Source: Sinotaia quadrata (taxonomy: Eukaryota > Mollusca > Gastropoda > Architaenioglossa > Viviparidae). Taken from it: 64,000 bases of DNA. The translations under genes were made by a program, and so were the position numbers. The notes below the pieces were generated by a model. That model searched no databases. It had not been told where the DNA came from and saw nothing but the letters and a program-made list of their open reading frames with translations. Below, one piece after another: positions 47,660-60,060 of the stretch (position 1 is the stretch's first letter; each line of letters begins with the position of its first letter). Location: positions 26,087,701-26,151,700 of the forward strand of contig CM054178.1 in NCBI GenBank assembly GCA_028829895.1, given 5' to 3'.

Positions 47660-48060
47660 AATTTTAAGAAATAAATAGTTGGGTAATAGTTTTAATTAGA
47701 GTACTTCTAGTGTCAGGTAATAGTTTTAATTAAAAGTACTTCTAGTGCTAGTAATAGTTTTAATTAAAAGTACTTCTAGTGCCATTAATAATTGTAATTA
47801 AAAGTACTTCTAGTGCCATTAATAATTTTAATTTAAATACTTCTAGTGTTAGGTAATTGTTTTATTTAAAAGTACTTTTATTGCTAGGTAATTGCATGTA
47901 TTAAAAGTATTTCTCGTGTTAGGTAATAGTTTGTATAAAAAGTACTTCTAGTGTTAGGTAATTGCTTGCATTCAACTTTCTTCTAACATTAGGTAATATT
48001 TGAATTAAAAGTGCTTCTTATATTAGATAATATTTTGAATTAAAAGTACTTCTGGTAATA
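47660..48060 (+). repeat. About 34-bp degenerate minisatellite, 11 copies
   Basis: AATTAAAAGTACTTCTAGTG plus TTAGGTAATAGTTTT. Confidence 0.9.
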
Positions 48061-48421
48061 ATTTGTAACATGTATAAATAATTTGCAGAACAATCAAAGT
48101 AAACAAAACGGTATAAAGCTCAAAGATATAAAGAAATTAAATGCAAGAGTGAGAAAATATATGAAAGAAAACAATTGAAGGAAAAATCGAAAAGAAGATA
48201 ACAAACAATGTAATGAACAAGTACATACAAACAAACATACAACAGATTATAAATCAGCCGTTTGTTTAAATCTAAAAATAAATGAATGAATAATTGCCAG
48301 TATAAATACTTTTCTGCAATGGGTTTTATCCTGAGCTTGAAAGTATGTACTTCATGACAGCTCAGCAGACGACAAGTGTTCGCGGTCGTCCGGTTGTCTG
48401 GCGATGTCGGCATGGTTTCTG

Positions 48422-48437
48422 TCACTAGGGGGCGTTA
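48422..48437 (+). promoter_or_regulatory. CTCF-like motif
   Basis: TCACTAGGGGGCGTTA closely resembles the CTCF core C-C-x-C-x-A-G-G-G-G-G-C-G. CTCF is conserved across bilaterians. A single motif can occur by chance. Confidence 0.3.
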
Positions 48438-48769
48438 GTAAGCAGCATTCTCATCCATTCTGTCCTGGCAGTCAGTTCCATTTCCACAGGCATTATGTTA
48501 AAAACTCTAAAGGGAGCCGAAATGGTTCTCAGAAATAGAACATAAATGTTAGATCTGGCGGATGCGGCTTGGAAACCACGAGCAATGGAAGGCAAATGGT
48601 TGGGTGGCGATAATTAAGGTTACCGCGGCTTTAATGTGCCACGCAAAAATGTAATTGATAAAATAAAGTCAAAATAAAAATAAAAGTAAAAAGCATACTA
48701 GAAAAGGGACAGGTGTGTGAACACTTTGCAAGACACATGCGCACAATCATCTACACAGGTTTATCGACA

Positions 48770-49010
48770 CACTGTTAGCATACAAACACGTATGTACAGA
48801 TACGACACAAACACACGTGTACGGATACGACACACTGCTAGCATATAAACAGTCATGTACAAATACGACACACTGCTAGCAAGGACACATATACAGATAC
48901 GACACACTGCTAGCATACAAACAGTCATGTACAAATACGACACACTGCTAGCAAGGACACATATACAGATACGACACACTGCTAGTATACAAACACGCAT
49001 GTACAGATAT
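48770..49010 (+). repeat. 72-bp minisatellite, about 3 copies
   Basis: CACACTGCTAGCATACAAAC, AGTCATGTACAAATACGACA and AAGGACACATATACAGATAC. Confidence 0.95.
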
Positions 49011-49178
49011 GACACATTGAGCACACGCGCGCACAGACACAGAAATACACGAACACACTGCAAGCACAAACGCGCGCATATGCATACAGGTTGAAGGCAT
49101 GCTGTACTCATACACACACGCACAGACACAGGCGTAATCTATGTACCTCCTACCCCTCTGTGAGATATGCATTTATAA

Positions 49179-49399
49179 GGTTGGTTGGTTGGTTGGTTGG
49201 TTGGTTGGAGTGCTGAAAGGGGAGGCATAAATACTATCCAGAATTGCATGCGTGTCCTAGAACTGTGTCGTCATGTTTCCATCAGTTACCTCTCTAGGTG
49301 CACAAATAGTCACGTGACAGACAATCAGCTCAGCATCTCAAGACGTTTCTTAGGACAAACTTACCAACCAACCAAACAATCAACCAACCAGCCAACCAG
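49179..49399. repeat. GGTT and AACC tracts in inverted orientation
   Basis: (GGTT)n at 49179-49208 and CCAACCAACCAAACAATCAA-type sequence at 49363-49399, separated by about 155 bp; able to fold back. Confidence 0.85.
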
Positions 49400-49493
49400 A
49401 TAGACAAATCACCCGCTAACCAAAAACTAAACAAAAAATGTTTTTCTGAACTCATATTGGAAGATTCCCCTCACTTCCCTAAAATATCACACT

Positions 49494-49840
49494 GCCCTGA
49501 GGTACCTTGAGGTGACTTTATAATAATGCATTATGCCAAATGTTTACTAGTTAAGGATATAACACATCAACAAAGTACCGATGCATGGTCTGGACTACTG
49601 GTTATAAGTAGATTTATCACCATCCTTTAAGTTAATAATATGTGTGACGTCGTCGGTTGTGAGACCCAGGGTTCCCCACTCATAGACTGCGAAAAGAGAA
49701 ATAAATCAGATATATAGAAAAATAGAGAATAGACGATATAATTACACTATCACTACAATTCACGACAAATATAAAGAAGTTATCCTATGCTAATAGATAC
49801 CAAGAAATGAAAGATAAAGGTTAACCATATTTAAAAACAA
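49494..49840 (+). mobile_element. Dispersed repeat family 2, copy 1
   Basis: GAGGTGACTTTATAATAATG, CAAATGTTTACTAGTTA and ACCGATGCATGGTCTGGACT align with 56290-56690 in the same order. Diverged; class unknown. Confidence 0.55.
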
Positions 49841-49981
49841 AATACGCTCTTGGCACAACATTTTAATGTTCATCATCAATCCACTACAAGCTTTTCATTG
49901 ATGTTTTTGTTTAACGTTTTAATGTTTGTTTAATGTTTAACGATTTCGAATCAAAGTTTGCATCATTCTCTTTGCACTTAA

Positions 49982-50135
49982 CTTGAAAAATACTTGGCGA
50001 CAATGTAGGAACATTTGCCCCGCTTGAAAAACACTTGGCGATAATGTAGGAACACTTGCCCCGCTTGAAAAACACTTGGCGACAATGTAGGAACACTTGC
50101 CCGCTTGATAAACACTTGGCGACAATGTAGGAACA
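49982..50135 (+). repeat. About 41-bp minisatellite, 4 copies
   Basis: AACACTTGGCGACAATGTAG plus GAACACTTGCCCCGCTTGAA. Confidence 0.95.
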
Positions 50136-50830
50136 CTGGCACACTCTCAACAGATGTTTCATTTGGACACATTTTCACATTTCCAAAGCCACTCAAAATT
50201 AAAGACCAAAAAAAACCTTGAAACATAAGTCACTGCAGATCCTAAATACATTCCAAGTTACTACATAAATAAATACTTAATTACACCTGGATAACTGCAA
50301 ACACATAGAATTAGACATGTTTATAAAACATCCCACTCCCAAATTTTAATATAAAATCTTAAACATTCACACAAAGTAGAGATACGTTTTTATCTTTTTC
50401 AGGTAAAGGTCTGTCTTTTTGGTTCCTTTAATATGTATGGTATTTACTTGTTTACAACATGTACCATGAAGGACTCTATACAGGACATCTCACCTGAAGA
50501 ACACGTCTGAAAAAGAATAATCTTGGGCACTATGCACGAGTTTTCTCAGAGGCTCCTCCCACATCTACCTAGGCCAACTTTATTAATCAAACGAATTGAA
50601 GACACATAAAAAAAATAATTAATATTTATGACTTTCTCACATCTTTACACTTCATTCTGTAAACAAACATGCTACTTATCCATGCAAAAGTTCATGTGGT
50701 TCTTTTTTTTTTTTTTTTTTTTTGCACTCTAAAAATTAGATAACCCCATCACAGAGCCTTGTTGAATAGTGAAATGTGAAATTAATCCATTTAGTTCTAT
50801 ATTCGCTTGACCTCACTTCAGACCTTCCCG
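50136..50830. other. Unique AT-rich sequence
   Basis: T19 run at about 50704; no gene seen. Confidence 0.4.
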
Positions 50831-50831
50831 T

Positions 50832-50976
50832 AGGCTATAAGTCCAAAACAATAATTACAATACAGTCACTCTTATTTACAGGCTAGAAGTCCAAAACAAT
50901 AATTACAATACAGTCACTCTTATTTACAGGCTAGAAGTCCAAAACAATAATTACAATACAGTCACTCTTATTTGCA
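50832..50976 (+). repeat. 48-bp minisatellite, 3 copies
   Basis: GGCTAGAAGTCCAAAACAAT and AATTACAATACAGTCACTCT. Confidence 0.95.
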
Positions 50977-51204
50977 GCTAAACACTCAAAGCGCACACAT
51001 TCAATCTCTCTACCCTTCTACCCCCGACTCCTCACTTTATAAATAAACTGCACCATAGTATTCTGAACTATAAAAATTTCAAGTAGTATATTGGCTTAAA
51101 ATTATAGAATAAAATTGAAAATTTATTTTAAAATGTAGGAAATATTTCCATCATACAACACGCACTTGCTGTGCATTGTTCAGTTGCCTCAAGAATAAGA
51201 TACT

Positions 51205-51460
51205 ACAACTTTGGTTCTTGGTTTTCCCTTCCCCAAGTCTTAAATAGGCTTTCGTTGTGGGTTCTTCAGTCAGCCCAATAACAAGTCACTAAGACATGGT
51301 TCTTGGTTTTCCCCAAGTCTTAATAGGCTTTCGTTGTGGGTTCTTCAGTCAGCCCATTAACAAGTCACTAAGAATGGTGACTGTTTTTTCCCAAAGTTTT
51401 AAGTAGGTTATCGCTGTGAGTTCTTCAGTCAGCCCAATAACAAGTCACTAAGATGTTGGC
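51205..51460 (+). repeat. About 78-bp minisatellite, 3 copies
   Basis: GGTTTTCCCCAAGTCTTAAT, AGGCTTTCGTTGTGGGTTCT and CAGTCAGCCCAATAACAAGT. Confidence 0.9.
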
Positions 51461-51509
51461 ACTGATTTTTTTTTTTTACTTTTTCCAAAAGTCATAAATT
51501 GTCGCTTTA

Positions 51510-52125
51510 AATTACTACAGTCAGTTTAAGAACAAGTCAGTAAGACGCTGATTCTAGTTTCTGACTTTCCCCAAGTTGTAGATTGACTAACGCTAAGTTA
51601 CTATAGTCAGTTCAAGAACAAGTCAGTAAGACGCTGGTTCTAGTTGCTGACATTTCCCAAGTTGTAGATTGACTAATGCTAAATTACTATAGTCAGTTCA
51701 AGAACAAGTCAGTAAGACGCTGGTTCTAGTTGCTGACTTTTCCCAAGTTGTAGATTGACTAATGCTAAGTTACTATAGTCAGTTCAAGAACAAGTCAGTA
51801 AGACGCTGGTTCTAGTTGCTGACTTTCCCCAAGTTGTAGATTGATTAATGCTAAATTACTATAGTCAGTTCAAGAACAAGTCAGTAAGACGCTGGTTCTA
51901 GTTGCTGACTTTTCCCAAGTTGTAGATTGACTAATGCTAAGTTACTATAGTCAGTTCAAGAACAAGTCAGTAAGACGCTGGTTCTAATTGCTGACTTTTC
52001 CCAAGTTGTAGATTGACTAATGCTAAGTTACTATAGTCAGTTCAAGAACAAGTCAGTAAGACGCTGGTTCTAGTTGCTGACATTTCCCAAGTTGTAGATT
52101 GACTAATGCTAAGTTACTAAGTCAC
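51510..52125 (+). repeat. 86-bp minisatellite, 7 copies
   Basis: TTACTATAGTCAGTTCAAGA, ACAAGTCAGTAAGACGCTGG and CCCAAGTTGTAGATTGACTA. Its CAGT...ACAAGTCA...AAGAC core and CCCAAG match the preceding 78-bp array, so the two share an ancestor. Confidence 0.97.
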
Positions 52126-52129
52126 AACA

Positions 52130-53415
52130 CGAACAGACTAATAAAGTTTAATTTTTCCTTTTATTCTCAAACATTTGTCAAAATTAAAATCCTAGTCAGA
52201 CAAATATCTGTTTTTATGGGAACTGCTGACGATAATTTCTTACTGTTATTTCAATAATTGTATTAGCCCGAGAGTGGTAGTAAATGGTAGGGATATTCAA
52301 AGAATGGGATGGACAGAAGAAGGGAGGGACAAAAGGAGAGAGGGTAGAAAAGAGCTGGAGGTAAAAAGCCTCATCAAAGTAGAAAGAGAGAGAGAACTTA
52401 CTGGAGCAGAATTTTTGTGGAACTTTGGATTTGCATTTTCAAAACAGAACAAAAATGTGCATTTAATGATGATGATGATTGAGATTTTATTAGCGCGTGA
52501 AATGAGGCAAAACCGAGCTTTGGAGGCTGGGAAGGGGGGGTATATTGAGTAAAGAGTCCAATATGGGTTTGAAAATATGTTAGATTCCGCAAAGCGAAGT
52601 TCAACGCCCTAATCTCACTGGCTTTACTTTAACAGATTTGATTATGGATTCTGTTTTAGAACCTACTTCTAACAACAGTTTACAGGAAAATCATTTAAGA
52701 CATTTCCCACTGTCTCTGAGTGGCAGAATATCAAAACTAACACGAACAGATTTGGTTCATAACCTAGGCAAGGCTGGAGCCGAATACGTAGTTTCTGTGT
52801 TGCGGTTGATTAGGCAGGCCAACGCAAAGCATCCACTCTTAATCACCAATATCATTTCAACACAACAGCAGTAGCAACAGCAACTGTCTCTTGAATTGTG
52901 ATTTCCTCGCAAAGCTTTCAGCGTCAACGTTGACCTCGCCAACATCCCAGAGTGTGAGGGGCGCGCGCGGGTCGTGTTCGTCTTAACGCGAACTGATCCA
53001 ACGCTGTTGGTGCCATAAGAGAGTAAGTTGTCTGCCCCTGAAAAATTAAGGTAGTTTTCCTTCAGCACTAGCCTCGACCAAGCGCTTCAGTACTGTTTGG
53101 CTTTCCTTCCAGCTCCTATATCCAAATGTTCTTTCATTCATCCCCCTCCTCCCCTCCCTCGTCCTCATATCCCGCCATGCATCACCGAGACGCACCCACA
53201 CGCATAATTTATTCTCGCGCGCGTACGCACGCACCGTACACCATACGTTTGCTTTTGCCGACGGGAATAGAAAATTAATATGCCCTCCATGTGTCGTCAA
53301 CAATGAGTGTTGATGTGATAAATGAAAAAGCTTCGAGTCTAAACTGTCTGCACATATATCTCTCGCACTTTAAAAAGTCATGCATTCTTCTGCACTGTAA
53401 GCATATAAGTGTTGT
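52130..53415. other. Unique sequence with a GC-rich, CpG-bearing segment (52880-53250)
   Basis: A plus frame at 52625-52874 after TTTACTTTAACAG reads GRISKLTRTDLVHNLGKAGA and EYVVSVLRLIRQA but has no good donor or known domain. A strong donor GAGA-GTAAGT at 53021 follows GC-rich noncoding sequence; possible 5' UTR exon. Confidence 0.3.

Positions 53416-53417
<2 letters not shown>

Positions 53418-53502
<85 letters not shown>
53418..53502 (+). repeat. GT microsatellite, about 42 units
   Basis: Uninterrupted. Confidence 0.99.
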
Positions 53503-53506
<4 letters not shown>

Positions 53507-53970
53507 CATAGGGAGTAAAGCAGTGAGCCAAAGAAAGACGCAGATGCAAAGAGAGAGGTTTACTTTTCAAAATAATCTTTGACACACTTATTATATCTGT
53601 GTGTATTTTTGTCTTACGACTAATTTTCATATTTTCATTTTCACCATTACTTTCAATACGTAACACGTGTTGTACATTTAAGAGTTTAATAGAAACATAA
53701 CAATCGAAAACAAACACACAAAATTAAAAGAAATCAGAGGATCTTCTAAAAGCGTATTTTCTGGTTAAATAATTTTCAATTAATTAGAAGTGTAAACAAG
53801 AGATTAAACGTGTGTTATCGACATGCGTGAGAAAACATTCAAGACATCAGGCCCTTTGTCTTTTGTTTTTGTGTTTCGTGCGCTTTATATATGTGCAAAC
53901 GTGAGAGCGTGTAATTATATTTTTGTTGTGTGCGTGCGCGCTTGTAGTATACTCTATCCCGCTCTCTCTC
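53503..53970. other. Unique AT-rich sequence
   Basis: No gene recognised. Confidence 0.4.
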
Positions 53971-53971
53971 T

Positions 53972-54022
<51 letters not shown>
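53972..54022 (+). repeat. AC microsatellite
   Basis: About 23 units. Confidence 0.98.
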
Positions 54023-54025
<3 letters not shown>

Positions 54026-54435
54026 CAAATGTATGCATACGCACTCAAATTCACACAGCACAAAAGTATATAAACATATTTGTAAACTTAATAAAAGAGT
54101 GAGAACTTAGATGTAGACATTTTAAAGCCACTGAACTGACATGTTTATTTTGAATTTATAGTTACCTCACTTGTTACAACTATTCCATTAGAAAATCACC
54201 ATGTTCACTGTATCACTGTTGTCCATTACATCAAAAAGTTAGTTATTGTTAGCTCATCGTGTTTTAAGTTGTCCTGTGTACAATTAGAAGTTAATTATTG
54301 TTCCCTGTCGCCATAAGCTAAATATTGCTTCGCGTTGTCATACACGAACCACTGCAAAATGTATTCACAAGTCAACTTTTATTTCATATTGTTACACGTT
54401 AGTTGCTGCCCATGTAATAACAAGCTAAACATTGC

Positions 54436-54530
54436 TTCCTGATGTCACAAGCTAAACATTGCTTCCTGATGTCACAAGTTAAGTATTGCTTCATGATGTC
54501 ACAAGTTAAGTATTGCTTCATGATGTGTAT
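54436..54530 (+). repeat. 27-bp repeat, 3-4 copies
   Basis: GATGTCACAAGTTAAGTATT plus GCTTCAT, abutting the 21-bp satellite. Confidence 0.9.
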
Positions 54531-55395
54531 CTTATTGTCAGCTCTGCATATCTTAATGTCAGCTCTGTGTATCTTAATGTCAGCTCTGTGTATCTTAATG
54601 TCAGCTCTGCATATCTTAATGTCAGCTCTGCATATCTTAATGTCAGCTCTGCATATCTTAATGTCAGCTCTGCATATCTTATTGTCAGCTCTGCATATCT
54701 TAATGTCAGCTCTGTGTATCTTAATGTCAGCTCTGTGTATCTTAATGTCAGCTCTGCATATCTTAATGTCAGCTCTGCATATCTTAATGTCAGCTCTGCA
54801 TATCTTAATGTCAGCTCTGCATATCTTAATGTCAGCTCTGCATATCTTAATGTCAGCTCTGCATATCTTAATGTCAGCTCTGCATATCTTAATGTCAGCT
54901 CTGCATATCTTAATGTCAGCTCTGCATATCTTAATGTCAGCTCTGCATATCTTAATTTCTGCTCTGCATATCTAAACGCTTTGCATATTTTAATATCTGT
55001 TCTGTGTATCTTATTGTCAGCTCTGCATATCTTAATGTCAGCTCTGTGTATCTTAATGTCAGCTCTGTGTATCTTAATGTCAGCTCTGCATATCTTAATG
55101 TCAGCTCTGCATATCTTAATGTCAGCTCTGCATATCTTAATGTCAGCTCTGCATATCTTAATGTCAGCTCTGCATATCTTAATGTCAGCTCTGCATATCT
55201 TAATGTCAGCTCTGCATATCTTAATGTCAGCTCTGCATATCTTAATGTCAGCTCTGCATATCTTAATGTCAGCTCTGCATATCTTAATGTCAGCTCTGCA
55301 TATCTTAATGTCAGCTCTGCATATCTTAATGTCAGCTCTGCATATCTTAATGTCAGCTCTGCATATCTTAATGTCAGCTCTGCATATATGAATGC
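54531..55395 (+). repeat. 21-bp satellite, about 41 copies
   Basis: TCTTAATGTCAGCTCTGCAT plus A. Variants TTATTGTC and CTCTGTGT mark recurring blocks at about 54531, 54676 and 55012. Plus frames of 177-292 codons are period-three artefacts. Confidence 0.99.
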
Positions 55396-55427
55396 TCTTT
55401 ATATCTTAATGTCTCGTTTACATATCG

Positions 55428-55515
<88 letters not shown>

Positions 55516-55925
55516 TTTGTTTTTACATGTCTTAATATCTACATATCTTAATGTCAGCTCTGCATATCCAAAATATCCAGATATCTCCTTTCCATATCTT
55601 AATGTGTTCTCTGTATATCTAAATGCCTTTTTGTTTTATCTGATTGTCTCTTTTACATATCTTAACCTCTCTGCATATTTTAATGTCTGAATGTTTACTC
55701 TGTATGTCCTTACGTCCACTCTGCAAATAGTAATGTTCTTCATATTTTAATATCGCTTTCATATATCGTAATGTTCTTTACATATCTTAATGTCTGCCCT
55801 GCATAACTTAGGTCTCTTTTACATATATTAATGTATGCTCTACATATCGTAATATATCTTTTACATATCTTAATTTCCCCTTTGCCTATCTTAATATCTT
55901 CTCTGCATATCGTAATGGCTCTTTT
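55396..55925 (+). repeat. Decayed fringe of the 21-bp satellite with CT microsatellite
   Basis: (CT)n at 55431-55510, flanked by diverged CATATCTTAATGTCT-like units to about 55920. Confidence 0.85.
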
Positions 55926-55944
55926 CTCTCTCTCTCTCTCTCAC

Positions 55945-56000
<56 letters not shown>
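55926..56000 (+). repeat. CT then AC microsatellite
   Basis: (CT)n to 55965, then (AC)n. Confidence 0.98.
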
Positions 56001-56001
<1 letters not shown>

Positions 56002-56289
56002 AATACATATATAATTCAACACAGATCATACGACAAAATAGAAAAAACGACAACTTACTTACTTAATAATCACTAATATATTTTGAATCTTTCAAAAGTA
56101 ATTAATGCTCTCCAGAATATGTATTTAATTGCTTTCTTTTTATCATAAATGCCAACTTGTAGTTTTAAATTCTCTTATAATTATATGAAACCATTATAAT
56201 TAAGTATTTTTTGAAGAATCCATCCTTTCTGATAATAGAAGATATGCACAGACCTTGATATAATAAATGTCATTGTATTAGTCTATCGC

Positions 56290-56690
56290 CTTTGTACCCT
56301 GGGGTGACTTTGTAATAATGAATTATATCAAATATGTGTAATTGGTTATGATAGAAGACGTGTACAAGGACCGATGCAGAGTATGGTTCACTGGTTAGAT
56401 ATGTATATCTGCAACTGGTACGCCGATATACTGGTACGCCGATATACTGGTACGCCGATATACTGGTACGTCGCCACGTTGGCTCCGCCCCCACTCATAT
56501 CTGAGCATCAATGTGTATGAATAAATATATATGACGACTATAAATAGACGAATAGAGGACAAGATGTAATCATTAGATTATTATCACTTCGGACTACGAA
56601 AACAAACGATAAAAATTACTTCATTAACAAATATGCGATTAAAATAATAACAAGAAATTTAATAAAGAAAAGTTAACAAGATAAAAATTA
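56290..56690 (+). mobile_element. Dispersed repeat family 2, copy 2
   Basis: GGGGTGACTTTGTAATAATG, ACCGATGCAGAGTATGGTTC and ACTGGTTAGATATG parallel copy 1. Interrupted by the 16-bp repeat at 56415-56470. Confidence 0.55.
56412..56472 (+). repeat. 16-bp repeat, 4 copies
   Basis: ACTGGTACGCCGATAT. Confidence 0.97.
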
Positions 56691-56739
56691 TAAATAACAA
56701 AGTCATCAATGGCAATTTTGCTACACTGGAGTCACTAGT

Positions 56740-57130
56740 CCAGCAATTAACCACCTCAGTATGTTAATGGCAGGTAACCAGCTCACTATGTTAGTGGTAT
56801 TAGTCCAGCAGTTAACCACCTCAGTATGTTAATGATATTAGGTCAGCAGCTTACCACCTCAGTATGTAAAATGGTATTAGTAGGACATAGTAACCACCTC
56901 GGTATGTCAATGGTATTAGTCACAGTAATTTACCACTTCGGTATGTTAATGATAAAAATCTAGCAGATTACCACCTTAGTATGATAGTGGTATTAGTCCA
57001 GCAGTTAACTACCTCAGTATGTTAATGGCATTAGTCCCAGTAATTTACAACTTCGGTATGTTAATGATATAAATCTAGCAGCTTGCCACCTTAGTATGAT
57101 AGTGGTATTAGTCTAGGAGTTTACCGCCTC
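56740..57130 (+). repeat. About 37-bp degenerate minisatellite, 9-10 copies
   Basis: CAGCAGTTAACCACCTCAGT plus ATGTTAATGGTATTAGTC. Confidence 0.9.
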
Positions 57131-57529
57131 AGAGCTAAGATCAGAATGTTGAAAAACATGACATTAAAATTAAACGGAGACAAGCCCACTGTGAAATACT
57201 TTTGCTGAAAGTTTATGGTTATATCTGGAAGTTTAAAAACACGTGATATATCTCTTGACACAGTGGTGCAGACACTTAAGCAGCGCGTCAGCTACTGACG
57301 TCATCACCAATTAGTTATGCCTATTTTGCCAAGGACGTGAAGAAACTAAATGGTAAAGGTATTTTTAAAAATCCATGGGTGAGGCAGCTGCAAGCGTACC
57401 CATACAATAAAGTCTCAAGTATTTTGTTTTTTTCTGTAATCCATACAGAAAATGACGGTTATACATCTACACGTGACATTGCCAAAAGCCCGCTTCCAGG
57501 CCATGAAACCAATGGCTGTAAACATCATA

Positions 57530-57854
<325 letters not shown>

Positions 57855-58208
57855 GTTATCAGTTTACTCACGGTCTTGAAATTTACTTTCGAGTACGTTA
57901 AAAGCATGTTGCGTTACAACCAACTCGTCCGTAGACTTAAAAAGATACATTAGCCACACAAATTTGTCTTCAAATAGTTTGCAGTTGTGAAACTTACTTC
58001 GGTTCGTTATATGCGTAATGGGTTGCAGTCACCTTCTCCGTGGACTTAAACAGAACGAAAATACCGTTTAACATGTATGTTGACAGCTTTCTGACTCAAA
58101 CATATTTCCTATATTGTTAAAAGGACTGTTCTGATGTACCTTATCCACATGCTCAATACAGAGGTTAGGCGCAATGTTTGCAGCCGTCTTGTATCCAGAT
58201 CTTTTTCA

Positions 58209-58213
<5 letters not shown>

Positions 58214-58278
<65 letters not shown>

Positions 58279-58280
58279 GT
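58214..58280. repeat. AT microsatellite
   Basis: About 31 AT units. Confidence 0.99.
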
Positions 58281-58439
58281 ATATAATGAAGTGTGCATTT
58301 ACTGACCACAAATGTAATTTGAAATCAAAATATTCTTACTAAAGTTATTATCGAGATGCCGTTGTTATGATATCCAGCCGAAGCCATCTTCAGTTTTCAG
58401 TCATTGAAATTAGTGTGTTTTCCCCTCCAACAATACCCT

Positions 58440-59000
58440 TTCACAACGCGGGCTATTGTGCTTTCACCGCGATCATGGGACCTAGGACATAAACCTCAAG
58501 TCACTTCATCGCGATCTAGGACATAAAGTTTAAAGTCATTCTGTCGCGATCATGGGAACTAGGACATGTCCGGATTTCGTCCCTCAAGTCACTTTTTTGC
58601 GATCGTGGGACCTATGACGTTTTTCGTCCCACACGCCATTTCATCCCGATAGAGGGGAGTAGAACGCAGGCCTCTGTTTCCGTTTCGCTAGTCCCTTCAT
58701 GTCGATTAAACGTCAGAATATAATGCTTGTACTCAGTCTCGCTAATCTCCTGAAGCCGATTAAAGGACATAATCGTAGTTCCGTTAATCCAGTCAGACCG
58801 ATTATAGGACGTATAACATAATCCTTGTACTTCCACTAATCCATTTAAACCGAATAAAGGACAGGACAAAATCCTTGTATTCCCCCCAATCCATTCAAGC
58901 CGAATAAAGGACAGGACATAATCCTTGTATTTCCCCTTAATCCCTTGAAGCCGATTAAAGGACTGACGACATAATCCTTGTATTCAGCGCACTCTCTATA
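58440..59000 (+). repeat. Degenerate minisatellite of about 45 bp
   Basis: CCGATTAAAGGACATAATCC and TTGTATTCCCC motifs, about ten units; an earlier subset has TCGCGATCATGGGACCTAGG. Confidence 0.85.
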
Positions 59001-59109
59001 CCTTTTAATCGAAGCATTAGAAATAAATTTGGCGTTAGTCTTTGTCGCCCAGTTGTAGACATACCTGTAGATTTACATGATAATTTGATCGCATGCAAGC
59101 GGTCACTGA

Positions 59110-59495
59110 TAATGGATATTTTGATGAGGTGTTAGATTTCAGTAGAAGGTTATTATGGGTCAGTAGTAGGAATACCTGTACTTGATATTTTGATAAGGTG
59201 TTAGATTTCAGTAGAAAGTTAGCCATTATAGGGTCAGTAGTAGGAATAACTGTACTTGATATTTTGATAAGGTGTTAGATTTCAGTAGAAAGTTAGCCAT
59301 TATAGGGTCAGTAGTAGGAATAACTGTACTTGATATTTTGATGAGGTGTTAGATTTCAGTAGAAGGTTAGCCATTATGGGTCAGTAGTAGGAATAACTGT
59401 ACTTGATATTTTGATGTGTTAGATTTCAGTAGAAGGTTAGCCATTATGGGTCAGTAGTAGGAATACCTGTACTTGATATTTTGATAAGGTGATAA
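59110..59495 (+). repeat. About 73-bp minisatellite, 5 copies
   Basis: GTAGTAGGAATAACTGTACT, TGATATTTTGATAAGGTGTT and AGATTTCAGTAGAAAGTTAG. Confidence 0.97.
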
Positions 59496-59779
59496 CCGTT
59501 GGAGGTCAATGGTAGCTATTTTATCGGCATTTTGATCAGATGTTAAATAATTTGGGTCAGACGTCGATTTATGTTAATTTATTCAGATTTTAAATGTCTA
59601 GTAGAAATAACTATACTAGTTTTGGTTTGTTTATTTCTTGAATTTGGTTTTATTTATTTTTTTGTTGATCTGGTCATAAAAACATTTATTTCTTTATTTA
59701 CTCGTTCTCTTAGAAAAATATTTACGTCATTTGTTAATATAAATTTCAGGTGCTAATATTTGAAATGCATGTTAATTTG

Positions 59780-60060
59780 AACATTTATTTAATGTCGATT
59801 TGTGTTAATGTTAGTAATGTTAGTACCTGTTATTTTGAACATCAGGCCCTAACGATATGTGGCAATGTTAGACACACTTGTACATGTTATTTTGAACATC
59901 AGGCGATATGTCAACGTTAGACATACTTGTACATGTTATTTTGAACATCAGGCGCTAGCGATATGTGTCAATGTTAGACATACTTGTACGTGTAGGCCTA
60001 TATGTTATAATCCACATCAGCTGCTAGTCGAAGTGATAGCGTTAGAAATATTTGTCTTGT
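59780..60060 (+). repeat. About 58-bp minisatellite, 4-5 copies
   Basis: TTAGACATACTTGTACATGT and TATTTTGAACATCAGGCG. Confidence 0.9.

Noticed and set aside
52625..52874. Plus-strand frame GRISKLTRTDLVHNLG
   Set aside because: Acceptor-like start but no convincing donor, ends in a CAG-rich run and matches no family I know.
54442..55690. 177-292 codon frames with SALHILM / NVSSAYL repeats
   Set aside because: The 21-bp period is a multiple of three, so frames stay open by arithmetic.
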